DNA from: Paenibacillus athensensis
GTDB lineage: Bacteria > Bacillota > Bacilli > Paenibacillales > NBRC-103111
NCBI RefSeq assembly: GCF_004514475.2
Contig: NZ_MYFO02000002.1
Coordinates: 62,001 to 126,000, forward strand
DNA: 64,000 nucleotides
Direction of reading: 5' to 3'
Below, in pieces: positions 27,745 through 35,456 of the stretch (within the stretch, counting starts at the first letter, position 1; each line of letters opens with the position of its first letter). Under the pieces are notes generated by a model. The model ran no database searches and had not been told where the DNA came from. It was given only the letters and a program-made list of their open reading frames with translations. The position numbers and the translations under genes were made by a program.

Positions 27745-28458
27745 ATGTATCCAACAGTTTCGATCATCATTCCGTTTTATAACGATCCCTACATCGAGCA
27801 AGCGATTTACAGCGCCTTGAGCCAGACGTATCCCTACACGGAAATCGTCGTTGTCGACGACGGCTCCACGATGCATCAGGAGCGCATCCTGCCCTACATG
27901 AAGCATATCAACTATTTAGGCAAGGCGAATGGCGGTACGGCTTCTGCGCTGAATCACGGCATCCGCTGCTGCTCGGGACAGTATGTCGCCTGGCTCAGCT
28001 CCGACGATATGTTTTATCCCGACAAGGTGGAGCGGCAGCTGCAATTTATGCTGGCGCGTCACGCTGCCGCCAGCTATACCGCTTTTGATGACATTAACGG
28101 GTATAACGAAATTGTGCGTCGAGGCGTATCGACGCGTTTTTCCAAACAGGCGGAGCTGGTGCGGGCCTTTGCGTCCAGCGATCCAATTAACGGCTGTACG
28201 ATCATGCTGAACAAAGAGCTGTTTACTCATCTGGGGTATTTCAATGAAGGGCTCCGTTACACCCAGGATTACGAGATGTGGATTCGTGTGTTGCTGGGCC
28301 GCGTGCCGATCCATTTTCTTGACGAGTCGCTGACGATGTACCGCTGGCACGACCAGATGGGGACACGCAGGCATAGCGACGCGGTGATGCAGGAGGTGGC
28401 CTGGCTGCAAGCGCAGTACGGGCAGCGGCTGCTCAATTACGCGGCGGAGCTCGGTTAA
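27745..28458 (+). CDS. GT2-type glycosyltransferase
   Basis: The 237-residue GT-A enzyme has VSIIIPFYNDPYIEQAI, VDDGST, KANGGTASALNHGI, the DxD-like SSDD and the late QDYEMWIR. It is a full-length small family 2 transferase. GGAGGAGGTGAGTGC precedes the ATG. It lies between a nucleotide-sugar gene and a GT4 gene in one run of genes. The acceptor is unknown. Confidence 0.9.
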   Translation: MYPTVSIIIPFYNDPYIEQAIYSALSQTYPYTEIVVVDDGSTMHQERILPYMKHINYLGKANGGTASALNHGIRCCSGQYVAWLSSDDMFYPDKVERQLQFMLARHAAASYTAFDDINGYNEIVRRGVSTRFSKQAELVRAFASSDPINGCTIMLNKELFTHLGYFNEGLRYTQDYEMWIRVLLGRVPIHFLDESLTMYRWHDQMGTRRHSDAVMQEVAWLQAQYGQRLLNYAAELG

Positions 28459-28482
28459 CAACCGGAGAAAGGGAGGAAGCCG

Positions 28483-29730
28483 ATGAAAATTTTACTTGCC
28501 ACCTACTGGCCGCTTCCGCATCTGGGCGGAGTCTGGCCGTTTATGGAGCAAATCAAGCGCAAGATGGAAGCTCTGGGCCATACCGTGGACATTATGGGCA
28601 ACGGGGCGGCGGAGCCGCGCTACCATATAGTCGGCACGGACCGGGAAATCAGCAAAGAGAAGCTGCTGCCGATGGTCAAGGCCAAGCTGCCTGCGCTTCT
28701 GTACCCGTCGCTGAATGAAGATTCGCTGGTGCAGCATGTCGAAACCGATCGCTACTGCATGGAGCTGGCCGCTGCTTATTTCGGCGTTGGACAATACGAT
28801 GTCATTCATACCCAGGATGTTATATCCACGCTAGCGATGAATCGGGTACGGCATCGGCATACCGCGCTTGTCGCCAGCATCCACGGCTCGCTTGCCCGGG
28901 AAGTGAAGATGGCGCTTGCCAAGCAGTATCCGCAGCTCAATCTGAACGACTCGATCGTCTGGAAATACTACTATGCGATTGAGCGGCTGGGCGCAATGGC
29001 GGGTGAAGTGACAATTACGTCGTCGCAATGGCTGAAAAAGCTGCTGATGGAGCAATTCGCTGTTCCGGCCCAACAGCTGACCGTTTTCCAGTACGGCCTG
29101 GATACCGGCACGTTTTTCACCAAAAGAGCGCAGGGCACCGACCTGCACAAGCCGCTCGGCAAAAAGCTGATCATTTGCCCGGCGCGTCTTGTTTACATCA
29201 AGGGCATCCACCATTTACTCGATGCCTTGGCGCTGCTCAAGCAGGTGCGCAGCGACTGGGAATGCTGGATTGTCGGCGACGGCGACAAGCGCGAGGAGTT
29301 GGAGCGGCAGGCCGTGACGCTCGGCTTGAGCCAGGACGTGAAATTTCTCGGCAACCGCAAGGATGTGCCGGCGCTGCTGGCGTTGTGCGATATTTTTGCC
29401 CATCCGAGCATTCAGGATAATCAGCCGTTTTCCGTGATGGAGGCCCAGGTTAGCGGCAAGCCGTCCGTTGTGTCCGATGCCGGTGGGCTGCCGGAAATCG
29501 TCGAGCATGGCGTAACCGGCTTCGTCTCGCCGGTCGGCGATATTTACTCGCTCTTCCGCCACCTCAAGCAACTGGTAGAAAACGACGCCTTGCGCCGCAG
29601 CATGAGCGTCAATGCGCAGGGCTGGGGCATGCGGCATTGGTCGCTGGAGACGATGATCCAGCGAACGCTGAGCGTTTACCAAGCGGCCTCGACACTAAAT
29701 ACGGCCAAAAGGAGCGGGTATTATGTCTGA
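28483..29730 (+). CDS. GT4-type glycosyltransferase
   Basis: The 415-residue GT-B enzyme starts MKILLATYWPLPHLGGVWPFMEQI and has IHTQDVIS in the acceptor half. The donor half has ICPARLVYIKGIHHLLDAL, IVGDGDKREEL, and the EX7E motif around FSVMEAQVSGKPSVVSDAGGL. The ribosome site is AAAGGGAGGAAG. Its stop overlaps the next small gene. Confidence 0.92.
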   Translation: MKILLATYWPLPHLGGVWPFMEQIKRKMEALGHTVDIMGNGAAEPRYHIVGTDREISKEKLLPMVKAKLPALLYPSLNEDSLVQHVETDRYCMELAAAYFGVGQYDVIHTQDVISTLAMNRVRHRHTALVASIHGSLAREVKMALAKQYPQLNLNDSIVWKYYYAIERLGAMAGEVTITSSQWLKKLLMEQFAVPAQQLTVFQYGLDTGTFFTKRAQGTDLHKPLGKKLIICPARLVYIKGIHHLLDALALLKQVRSDWECWIVGDGDKREELERQAVTLGLSQDVKFLGNRKDVPALLALCDIFAHPSIQDNQPFSVMEAQVSGKPSVVSDAGGLPEIVEHGVTGFVSPVGDIYSLFRHLKQLVENDALRRSMSVNAQGWGMRHWSLETMIQRTLSVYQAASTLNTAKRSGYYV

Positions 29731-29893
29731 ATTTTCGGTCTTGTCCGATTTGTACAACCGGCTGTTTGCCGTCCAGATTTCGAATCCTGATCTGAGCGTC
29801 GATTACTGGGTGTGGAACACGATTTATGCTGAGCTGCCCCAGGGCTATACGCTGCCCGATATGCAAATTGTGCAGGTGTTGAACCAGCCTTGA
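29723..29893 (+). CDS. 56-residue protein of unknown function
   Basis: The ORF overlaps the glycosyltransferase stop by 8 bases and has AAAAGGAGCGGG before its ATG. The sequence starts MSEFSVLSDLYNRLFAVQIS and contains DYWVWNTIYAELPQGYTLPD. It looks folded, rich in aromatics, with no membrane segment and no family I recognise. It is the last gene of the plus-strand run before a bidirectional terminator. Confidence 0.6.
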   Translation: MSEFSVLSDLYNRLFAVQISNPDLSVDYWVWNTIYAELPQGYTLPDMQIVQVLNQP

Positions 29894-29910
29894 CGCGCTT
29901 GCCCGATGAA

Positions 29911-29961
29911 GCAAAAAACGCCCTTTCTGCCCTGCATGCAGGCAGCTAAGGGCGTTTTTGC
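29911..29961. terminator. Bidirectional terminator
   Basis: GCAAAAAACGCCCTT and AAGGGCGTTTTTGC pair, with an inner CTGCC/GGCAG stem. T-runs lie on both strands between converging genes. Confidence 0.9.
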
Positions 29962-29970
29962 GCTAGGGTA

Positions 29971-30420
29971 TTAACCGATGACGGAACCGCTCAGATGTAC
30001 CGGTCCGACAATCGAAGCCGCGCCCAGACCAACCAGCTCAGCGGTCAGAAAGTAGGCGTCCGGGCGGACTGCCGTCGCCTTCTCCGCATGGGTGAACGAG
30101 GTGGTGACGGGATTGGACAAGAGCGGAAGCAGGATGCCTGTCCCAAGGAACGCCGAGTCCGACGTTTCGAACAGCAGCGGGAAGCTGGGCGCGGACCCGC
30201 CGACGCGAATGCGGAACGTAACGACCGGCAGCAGCGGCGTCAGCAGCGCCAGATCCGGCTGCCAGCCGACTGTTCCTTGAAATTGCAGCGTATTGTCTGC
30301 GGCATAGGTCGTCAGATTGATGGTGGCCAGTCCCACCTCGACGCCTGGAAGGAGTGGAAACGGAAGCGAGTTGGTGCCGATCGCGGCTTCGTTAAAGGCA
30401 TAATCGAGCAAAGCTGCCAT
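29971..30420 (-). CDS. Small beta-rich protein, spore-surface candidate
   Basis: The 149-residue protein (MAALLDYAFNEAAIGTNSLP) consists of alternating beta-type segments with few charges, like a jelly-roll domain, and ends IVGPVHLSGSVIG. No signal or enzyme motif is seen. AAAGGAGAG precedes the ATG; the open frame upstream lacks a start signal. It is the last of three minus-strand genes behind a sigma-K-like promoter. The C-terminal GPxxLxG pattern recurs in the next gene. A BclA-C-terminal-like fold is a guess. Confidence 0.6.
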   Translation of the reverse strand: MAALLDYAFNEAAIGTNSLPFPLLPGVEVGLATINLTTYAADNTLQFQGTVGWQPDLALLTPLLPVVTFRIRVGGSAPSFPLLFETSDSAFLGTGILLPLLSNPVTTSFTHAEKATAVRPDAYFLTAELVGLGAASIVGPVHLSGSVIG

Positions 30421-30544
30421 TGCAATCTCTCCTTTGAAAATAAAATAAAGTGAATACGTTATAGCAGATTCAAAAGCGGCCGGCTTGGCCCCGGACAAGT
30501 CGACCGCTGCAAACGTTGATTTTTTACGAGCCTGGCGCTGGCCG

Positions 30545-30943
30545 TCAGGACGTTCCGGAGAAGACGGTGCCTTTAAGCAGGAGCGGACCTATGGCGATTG
30601 CACGCTGGTCAAAGGATGCAGCCGACAAGTAGAAAAGCAAATCTCCAGCCGTTGCGCTGATTTCACTGTGACGGCCGGTGCTGACCGCTTTTTGATAGCA
30701 GGTTTCTTCGCTCCAGCTTACGACGGGCCCGTCTGGCGCTCCGCGCCGCAGCGTCAGCTCGATTTCACCAATATCGCGGTGGGCCGGCTTTTCCCAGGCC
30801 AGAGAGTAGACCAGCTCAATGCGGTCACCCGGCTCTACCTGCTGGAGCGCAACGACGGTCAGCTGGGTTTCTTGGGTCGTCAGCAGCAGCGGCAGTGAGA
30901 AGGTACCCGGCTGTGCTTCGCTGATTGCGGAATATTTGATCAT
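30545..30943 (-). CDS. Small beta-rich protein, spore-surface candidate
   Basis: The 132-residue protein (MIKYSAISEAQPGTFSLPLLL) has a beta-strand pattern and ends AIGPLLLKGTVFSGTS, like the ending of its downstream neighbour. GGAGGTGACATCCG precedes the ATG, 6 bases after the stop of the upstream gene. I recognise no family. It is likely co-expressed late in sporulation if the promoter at 31339-31366 is correct. Confidence 0.6.
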   Translation of the reverse strand: MIKYSAISEAQPGTFSLPLLLTTQETQLTVVALQQVEPGDRIELVYSLAWEKPAHRDIGEIELTLRRGAPDGPVVSWSEETCYQKAVSTGRHSEISATAGDLLFYLSAASFDQRAIAIGPLLLKGTVFSGTS

Positions 30944-30949
30944 CGGATG

Positions 30950-31306
30950 TCACCTCCTGTCATGCTGCCGTACGAAAAGCTGTCCGTCCGCTGTACCGAG
31001 CACATCGCGCTGCGAGCGCAAAGTGACGGATACGGCAGCTGCGACCAATTGCTCCATGCCGGTTACCAGATGGATGAAAAAAGGCTGGCGATTCGTCTGC
31101 ACCCCGCGCAGCATAACGGTCATATCCGGCGCAGACGGACTATTCAAATGCAGGGACGCCAGCAGCATCGAGCCGTTCTGGTCAAATGCCTGCACGATCA
31201 TATCGAGATCCTCGCGGCCCTGGTTATGCAGCTGCACATCAAAGCTTTCTATGAAATGAGAAGCTGGCGTCGAGCTTTCCGAGATATCCAGACGAAACAC
31301 GGACAC
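30950..31306 (-). CDS. MSVFR-type small protein, first copy
   Basis: The 118-residue protein starts at a GTG behind AAGGGGGTGG and reads VSVFRLDISESSTPASHFIE. It is a paralogue of the protein at 36531-36878: both open with SVFR and have QxFDxxGxxxLxxLHL-like centres and a late LVTxxE segment. A beta-sandwich is likely. The function is unknown. It is the first gene of the minus-strand trio. Confidence 0.6.
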   Translation of the reverse strand: MSVFRLDISESSTPASHFIESFDVQLHNQGREDLDMIVQAFDQNGSMLLASLHLNSPSAPDMTVMLRGVQTNRQPFFIHLVTGMEQLVAAAVSVTLRSQRDVLGTADGQLFVRQHDRR

Positions 31307-31338
31307 GTTTTCCACCCCCTTGCTTTTACAGTTCTTTC

Positions 31339-31366
31339 TATAATATGCACGCCGCTTTTGCGCCGT
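31339..31366 (-). promoter_or_regulatory. Sigma-K-like promoter
   Basis: On the minus strand AC (31366-31365), 17 bases, then CATATTATA (31347-31339), an exact match to the known pattern AC-N16/17-CATANNNTA. The predicted start of transcription is about 25 bases before the GTG of the first gene. Confidence 0.55.
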
Positions 31367-31441
31367 TTGGACAAAATCGTCCAATCTTTTAAACGTACTC
31401 TCGCATTTACTATAACAACCACGATAAGGAGGGGATCTGTA

Positions 31442-32074
31442 GTGAAATTGAACGAGCTTCAGGGCAGCTACGACGCCGTATTCAGCTTGGGTCAGAACTG
31501 TCTGCCGGCGATGCAGATGGAAAAAAATAATCTTCGCCCGTTCGCGGGCGTGCTCGACTGGATGATTTCGGATGATTTGGCCGATGTCAACCGGCTGTTG
31601 CGCTGCCGTTTCTATGGCATGATGGATTTGCCGAACATGCGCATTGTCGGCTATGACGGCAGCGGCACCAATCTGATGGTCAAAGACGAGAAGTTTAACG
31701 TGACGTCTGTGCACGATTTTCCCATCAGCCGCAACACGCTCCAGCATTTGGCCACCTACCCCGAATTTATGCAAAAGCTGAACCGTCGCATTCACCGTTT
31801 CCTCGGTCAACTGGCTACAGCCAAGCGGCTGCTGTTCGTGCGGATGCACGCGACGGAAGCGGATACCCGCGAGCTGCAGGCGCTTTTGTCGGCGATGTGC
31901 GCGGGGGAATTTCATATTCTCGTTGTGAACTATACACAGGTGGAGGGCATTGTCGAGCAGCCTTGGGCCATTGACAACGTGTGTGCGGTTGAGGTGCCGT
32001 ACAGTGCGATCTGGAACTATAACGGCAGCGATTCGCTGTGGAAGACGATGTTTGAGGGAGTTATGCTGGTCTGA
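31442..32074 (+). CDS. DUF1796 putative cysteine peptidase, first copy
   Basis: The 210-residue protein starts at a GTG behind AAGGAGGGG. It has the DUF1796 signature FSLGQNCLPAMQMEKNNLRPFAGVLDWM, with the proposed catalytic Cys in the NC pair, and the His in VHDFP. It is a papain-like fold by family assignment; no substrate is known. A paralogue follows 16 bases later. Placement among spore glycosylation genes suggests processing or modification of a surface protein, which is inference. Confidence 0.82.
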   Translation: MKLNELQGSYDAVFSLGQNCLPAMQMEKNNLRPFAGVLDWMISDDLADVNRLLRCRFYGMMDLPNMRIVGYDGSGTNLMVKDEKFNVTSVHDFPISRNTLQHLATYPEFMQKLNRRIHRFLGQLATAKRLLFVRMHATEADTRELQALLSAMCAGEFHILVVNYTQVEGIVEQPWAIDNVCAVEVPYSAIWNYNGSDSLWKTMFEGVMLV

Positions 32075-32090
32075 AAAGGAGGAGAGCGGC

Positions 32091-32726
32091 ATGCGCATTC
32101 GCGAGCTGAACGGCGCTTACGACGGTATTTTCAGCATCGGTTTTAACTGTTTGCCGGCCATTCAGCTGGAGAAAAACGGGCTCCGCCCCTTTGCCGGGGT
32201 GATTGACTGGATGTATTCCGATATGACGAATGTATCCCGGCTGTTTGCCCATCGTTTTGCCGGTTTTATGAGCCGCGGGAATTTGGCCGTGGTCGGCTTC
32301 GACTACGCGCAGGTGAATCTGCTGGTCGAGGATCGGGCTTACGGAATTACGTCGACGCACGATTTTCCGAGCAGCCGCAACAGTTTGTATGCGCTGACCT
32401 CCTATCCTGAATTTCGCGACAAAATGGACCGCCGCATTGAGCGCTGTCTGGAGCGGTTCGATAACGGCAAGCGGCTGCTGTTTGTGCGCACTGGCGGAAC
32501 GTATGAGCAGGCCGTTGAGCTGGAGCGCGTGCTGCGGCAGGTCGTCCGGCATGAATTCAGCCTGCTGCTCGTCAATTTCAGCGAAGTCTGGAACGTGGTG
32601 GATATCGACTGGCCGCTGGAGCATGTCTGCTCCGTGCTGCTGCCCAAGACGAATATCTGGACTGACTGGGATCACCTGTGGTCCAAGCTGCTGCGGGGCA
32701 TTCACTATCGCCAAATGATCGGGTAA
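32091..32726 (+). CDS. DUF1796 putative cysteine peptidase, second copy
   Basis: The 211-residue paralogue of the previous gene has FSIGFNCLPAIQLEKNGLRPFAGVIDWM and THDFP conserved, and the middle and C-terminus more divergent. AAAAGGAGGAG lies before the ATG. It runs into the YadA-like gene with a 14-base gap, so the repeat protein may be the substrate or partner of the pair. Confidence 0.82.
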   Translation: MRIRELNGAYDGIFSIGFNCLPAIQLEKNGLRPFAGVIDWMYSDMTNVSRLFAHRFAGFMSRGNLAVVGFDYAQVNLLVEDRAYGITSTHDFPSSRNSLYALTSYPEFRDKMDRRIERCLERFDNGKRLLFVRTGGTYEQAVELERVLRQVVRHEFSLLLVNFSEVWNVVDIDWPLEHVCSVLLPKTNIWTDWDHLWSKLLRGIHYRQMIG

Positions 32727-32740
32727 AGGAGTGCGGACGG

Positions 32741-34411
32741 ATGGCAAACGAAGGAATCAACTCTACGGCTAATGGCTTTGCCGCACACGCCGAGGGATAT
32801 GCAACGAACGCTAACGGCGTCGCTTCGCACGCCGAAGGCAGCACGAATACGGCCGATGGCGACGCCTCGCATGTGGAGGGCTCGAACAATATCGCCAGCG
32901 GCGTAGATGCCCATGCCGAAGGGTATTATACGGCGGCGCGGGGCTTTGCTTCGCATGCCGAAGGCACACAGACGATTGCTCAGGCCAATCTGTCGCACGC
33001 GGAGGGCGGGCAGACGCTGGCCAGCGGGGTATCGTCGCACGCCGAAGGCAATCTGACGGTGGCCAGCGGCTTTGCCGCGCACGCCGAAGGAGAATACGCC
33101 ATCATTAACGGCGTATCGAAGCTGACGGTGGCAAGCGGCGAGGCGTCGCACGCCGAGGGACAAGCGACGAGCGCCGTGGGGGAAGCCTCGCATGCGGAAG
33201 GCTTTAACACGACGGCGGGAGTGTTCGGCGGCGGCTTGGCTGCGCATGCGGAAGGGGTGAACGCGACGGCGCGGGCCGAAGCGTCTCATGCCGAGGGCTA
33301 CGCAACGGTAGCCTCGGGGTATGCGGCGCATGCTGAGGGCGGGACGGCGACGGCCAGCGGCCAGACGGCGCACGCCGAAGGCAGCGGGACGATCGCGAGC
33401 GGCAGCGCCGCGCACGCGGAGGGGTTTCAAACCAACGCGAGCGGCGCGGTTTCGCATAGCGAGGGGATTTTGACATCGACGGCGGGGTACACCGCTGCCC
33501 ACATTATGGGGCAAAGCGGCAGCGCGAATGAGTCGGTGTCGTGGTTTTTGGCGAATGGCGGGATCAAGGCCAAAATTTCCGGTAATACCGGCGTCGGCAC
33601 GTTTACCGGCGGTACGTCGCTGGGCCCGGCGGATTACGCCGAGCTGTTCGAAACGGCCGATGGGCTGCCGATCGAGCCGGGGTATTTCGTCACGTTCGCT
33701 GCAGGCACGGACGGGCTGATCCGCGTCGCGGGAGCGGCGGATCGTTACACGATTGGCGTGACGAGCGCCAATCCGGGGGTTGTCGGCGACAGCGCCGACT
33801 TCGAGTGGCGCGGGAAATACGTCCGCGACGAGTGGGGGCGGGCGCTGTATCGCCTTGCGCCGGCGGCGGAGGCGCTCGTGCAGCGCGAGGCGGGGGCCAG
33901 CCTCAGCCCGGCGGCACGGGCCGGGGGGCGGGACGGCGCAAGCGCGAGCATGGGCATGGGCATGGGCACGGGCGCGGAAGCGGGAGCGGGAGCGGTCGGC
34001 GGCGGTGAGGCGACCAAAGCGGGAACCGGCACGGGAGTTGGAGGCGGCGGTGAGACGATGACAGCGGGAGCGGGCGGAGACGCCGAGGCGCGGGAGTTGC
34101 AGCGCGAAGCGGAGCCGCGCCTGTGGCGCGCTGGTGAAGCAGCAGGCGTGCTGAGCGGCGAGCCGGAGCAGCTGCTGGAGCCGATGCTGAGCGGCGAATG
34201 GGACCCACAACGGCCGTATGTTCCGCGCTCGGAGCGTCCGGAGTGGGTCGCGGTCGGGCTGCTCGGCAAGCTGCTTGTGCGCGATGACGGAACATGCGAG
34301 TCCGGTGGCTGCTGTCGGCCGGGGGCGGGCGGTATCGCCACGTCGGCCAGGTCGGGCTACCGCGTGATCCGGCGAACGGGCGCGCGTCAGGTTTTGATTT
34401 TGCTCAAGTGA
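32741..34411 (+). CDS. YadA-like head-repeat protein with peptidase G2 autocleavage domain
   Basis: The 556-residue protein begins with 16 short repeats of the type ASGxxSHAEGxxT (residues 1 to about 250), the left-handed beta-roll repeats of YadA heads. Then comes a domain like peptidase G2 (about residues 285-400, LGPADYAELFETADGLPIEPGYFV), known from intramolecular-chaperone autoproteolysis in phage appendage proteins. A Gly/Ala/Met-rich low-complexity part and a Cys-containing end follow. It has no signal peptide, as expected for a mother-cell-made spore-surface protein or a phage-derived fibre. The ribosome site AAAGGAG fixes the ATG. Confidence 0.8.
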   Translation: MANEGINSTANGFAAHAEGYATNANGVASHAEGSTNTADGDASHVEGSNNIASGVDAHAEGYYTAARGFASHAEGTQTIAQANLSHAEGGQTLASGVSSHAEGNLTVASGFAAHAEGEYAIINGVSKLTVASGEASHAEGQATSAVGEASHAEGFNTTAGVFGGGLAAHAEGVNATARAEASHAEGYATVASGYAAHAEGGTATASGQTAHAEGSGTIASGSAAHAEGFQTNASGAVSHSEGILTSTAGYTAAHIMGQSGSANESVSWFLANGGIKAKISGNTGVGTFTGGTSLGPADYAELFETADGLPIEPGYFVTFAAGTDGLIRVAGAADRYTIGVTSANPGVVGDSADFEWRGKYVRDEWGRALYRLAPAAEALVQREAGASLSPAARAGGRDGASASMGMGMGTGAEAGAGAVGGGEATKAGTGTGVGGGGETMTAGAGGDAEARELQREAEPRLWRAGEAAGVLSGEPEQLLEPMLSGEWDPQRPYVPRSERPEWVAVGLLGKLLVRDDGTCESGGCCRPGAGGIATSARSGYRVIRRTGARQVLILLK

Positions 34412-34421
34412 AGGCAGGGAG

Positions 34422-34444
34422 AAGGGTGCTTTGCACCCTTTTTG
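34422..34444 (+). terminator. Terminator after the YadA-like gene
   Basis: AAGGGTGC-TTT-GCACCCTT stem followed by TTTG. It overlaps the promoter area of the next gene. Confidence 0.8.
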
Positions 34445-34447
34445 TGC

Positions 34448-34453
34448 TATAAT
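34448..34453 (+). promoter_or_regulatory. -10 box of the Rpn-family gene
   Basis: A perfect TATAAT lies 47 bases before the ATG at 34501. No good -35 at 17 bases, because that space is taken by the terminator stem. Confidence 0.45.
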
Positions 34454-34500
34454 AAAGACAGATAAATCGCCGGCTGTTTAAGCCGTTGGAGTTGAACGTG

Positions 34501-35367
34501 ATGAATAGATTGCTGGAACCCAGCGTGGATTTTGTGTTTAAGCAAATTTTCGGAAGCGAAGAGAATAAGGACGAGGTTCTGCTGAATTTTCTTAATGAAG
34601 CGCTGCGGGAAACAGAGCCGAAGCCGTTTGTCAGCTTAACGATTTTGAACCCTTATATCGATAAAAATTCGCTGAGCGACAAGCAATCCATTTTGGATGT
34701 CAGAGCCCAAAACGAAGACGGCAAGCAGGTCAATCTGGAAATTCAGGTGAGCAACAAACACGATATGGCGAAGCGAAGCCTGTATTATTCCGCCAAAATG
34801 TACGAGGAGCAGCTGCAGGAAGGTCAGATTTATGCGAGTCTGCAAAAAGTGATTTCGATAAATATTTTGACTTTTACTTATTTGCCTAACGATCGTTTCC
34901 ATAACATTTTTCACTTGCGTGAGGATCATACGGGGGAGCTGTTGATTGACGATTTGGAAATTCATTTTATGGAGCTGCCGAAGCTGGAGCGTCAAGCCCA
35001 TGAAATGGACAGTCGGCTGGTCAACTGGTTGATGTTTATTGACGGCGCGCCGCCGGAGCGATGGGAGGAGTTGGCGATGGATACACCTGGATTGAAAAAA
35101 GCGATGACGACGCTGGAGTTTTTAAGTCAAAACAAAGAAGCGCGTATGTTATATGAAATGAGGAAGAAAGCGCTGCTCGATGAGCAGTCCGCGCTGGATT
35201 ATGTAGAGTCGCGGGGTCGGGCGGAAGGCCGGGAAGAGGGGCGAGCCCAGCGGGATCACGAAGTGGCTGCCAGCATGCTTCAGGAGGGACTGTCCATTTC
35301 ACTGATTGCCAAGGTGACCGGGCTGACCGAAGCGGAGATTGAAGCTTTGCAGCAAAGGTTGCATTGA
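34501..35367 (+). CDS. Rpn-family recombination-promoting nuclease
   Basis: The 288-residue PD-(D/E)XK protein has the family opening LLEPSVDFVFKQIFGSEENKDEVLLNFLNEAL, the core SILDVRAQNEDGKQVNLEIQV (Asp and Glu-x-Gln catalytic residues) and RSLYYSAKMYEEQL. The C-terminus has the usual RGRAEGREEGR helix and a small helix-turn-helix-like end (GLSISLIAKVTGLTEAEIEAL). Such genes spread by exchange and often carry variable C-termini. It has its own promoter and terminators and splits the glycosylation island. No inverted repeats mark an insertion. Confidence 0.9.
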   Translation: MNRLLEPSVDFVFKQIFGSEENKDEVLLNFLNEALRETEPKPFVSLTILNPYIDKNSLSDKQSILDVRAQNEDGKQVNLEIQVSNKHDMAKRSLYYSAKMYEEQLQEGQIYASLQKVISINILTFTYLPNDRFHNIFHLREDHTGELLIDDLEIHFMELPKLERQAHEMDSRLVNWLMFIDGAPPERWEELAMDTPGLKKAMTTLEFLSQNKEARMLYEMRKKALLDEQSALDYVESRGRAEGREEGRAQRDHEVAASMLQEGLSISLIAKVTGLTEAEIEALQQRLH

Positions 35368-35399
35368 ATCGGCGCAGCGCGCAGCGCGTTCCCCAAATG

Positions 35400-35450
35400 A
35401 AAGGGCCCTTTCTGCGTCCAACGAGGTTGGAGACGGAAAGGGCTCTTTTG
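35400..35450. terminator. Bidirectional terminator
   Basis: A long stem: AAAGGGCCCTTTCTGCGTCC pairs with GGAGACGGAAAGGGCTCTTT with few mismatches, followed by T-runs, between converging genes. Confidence 0.85.
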
Positions 35451-35456
35451 TGTTTG

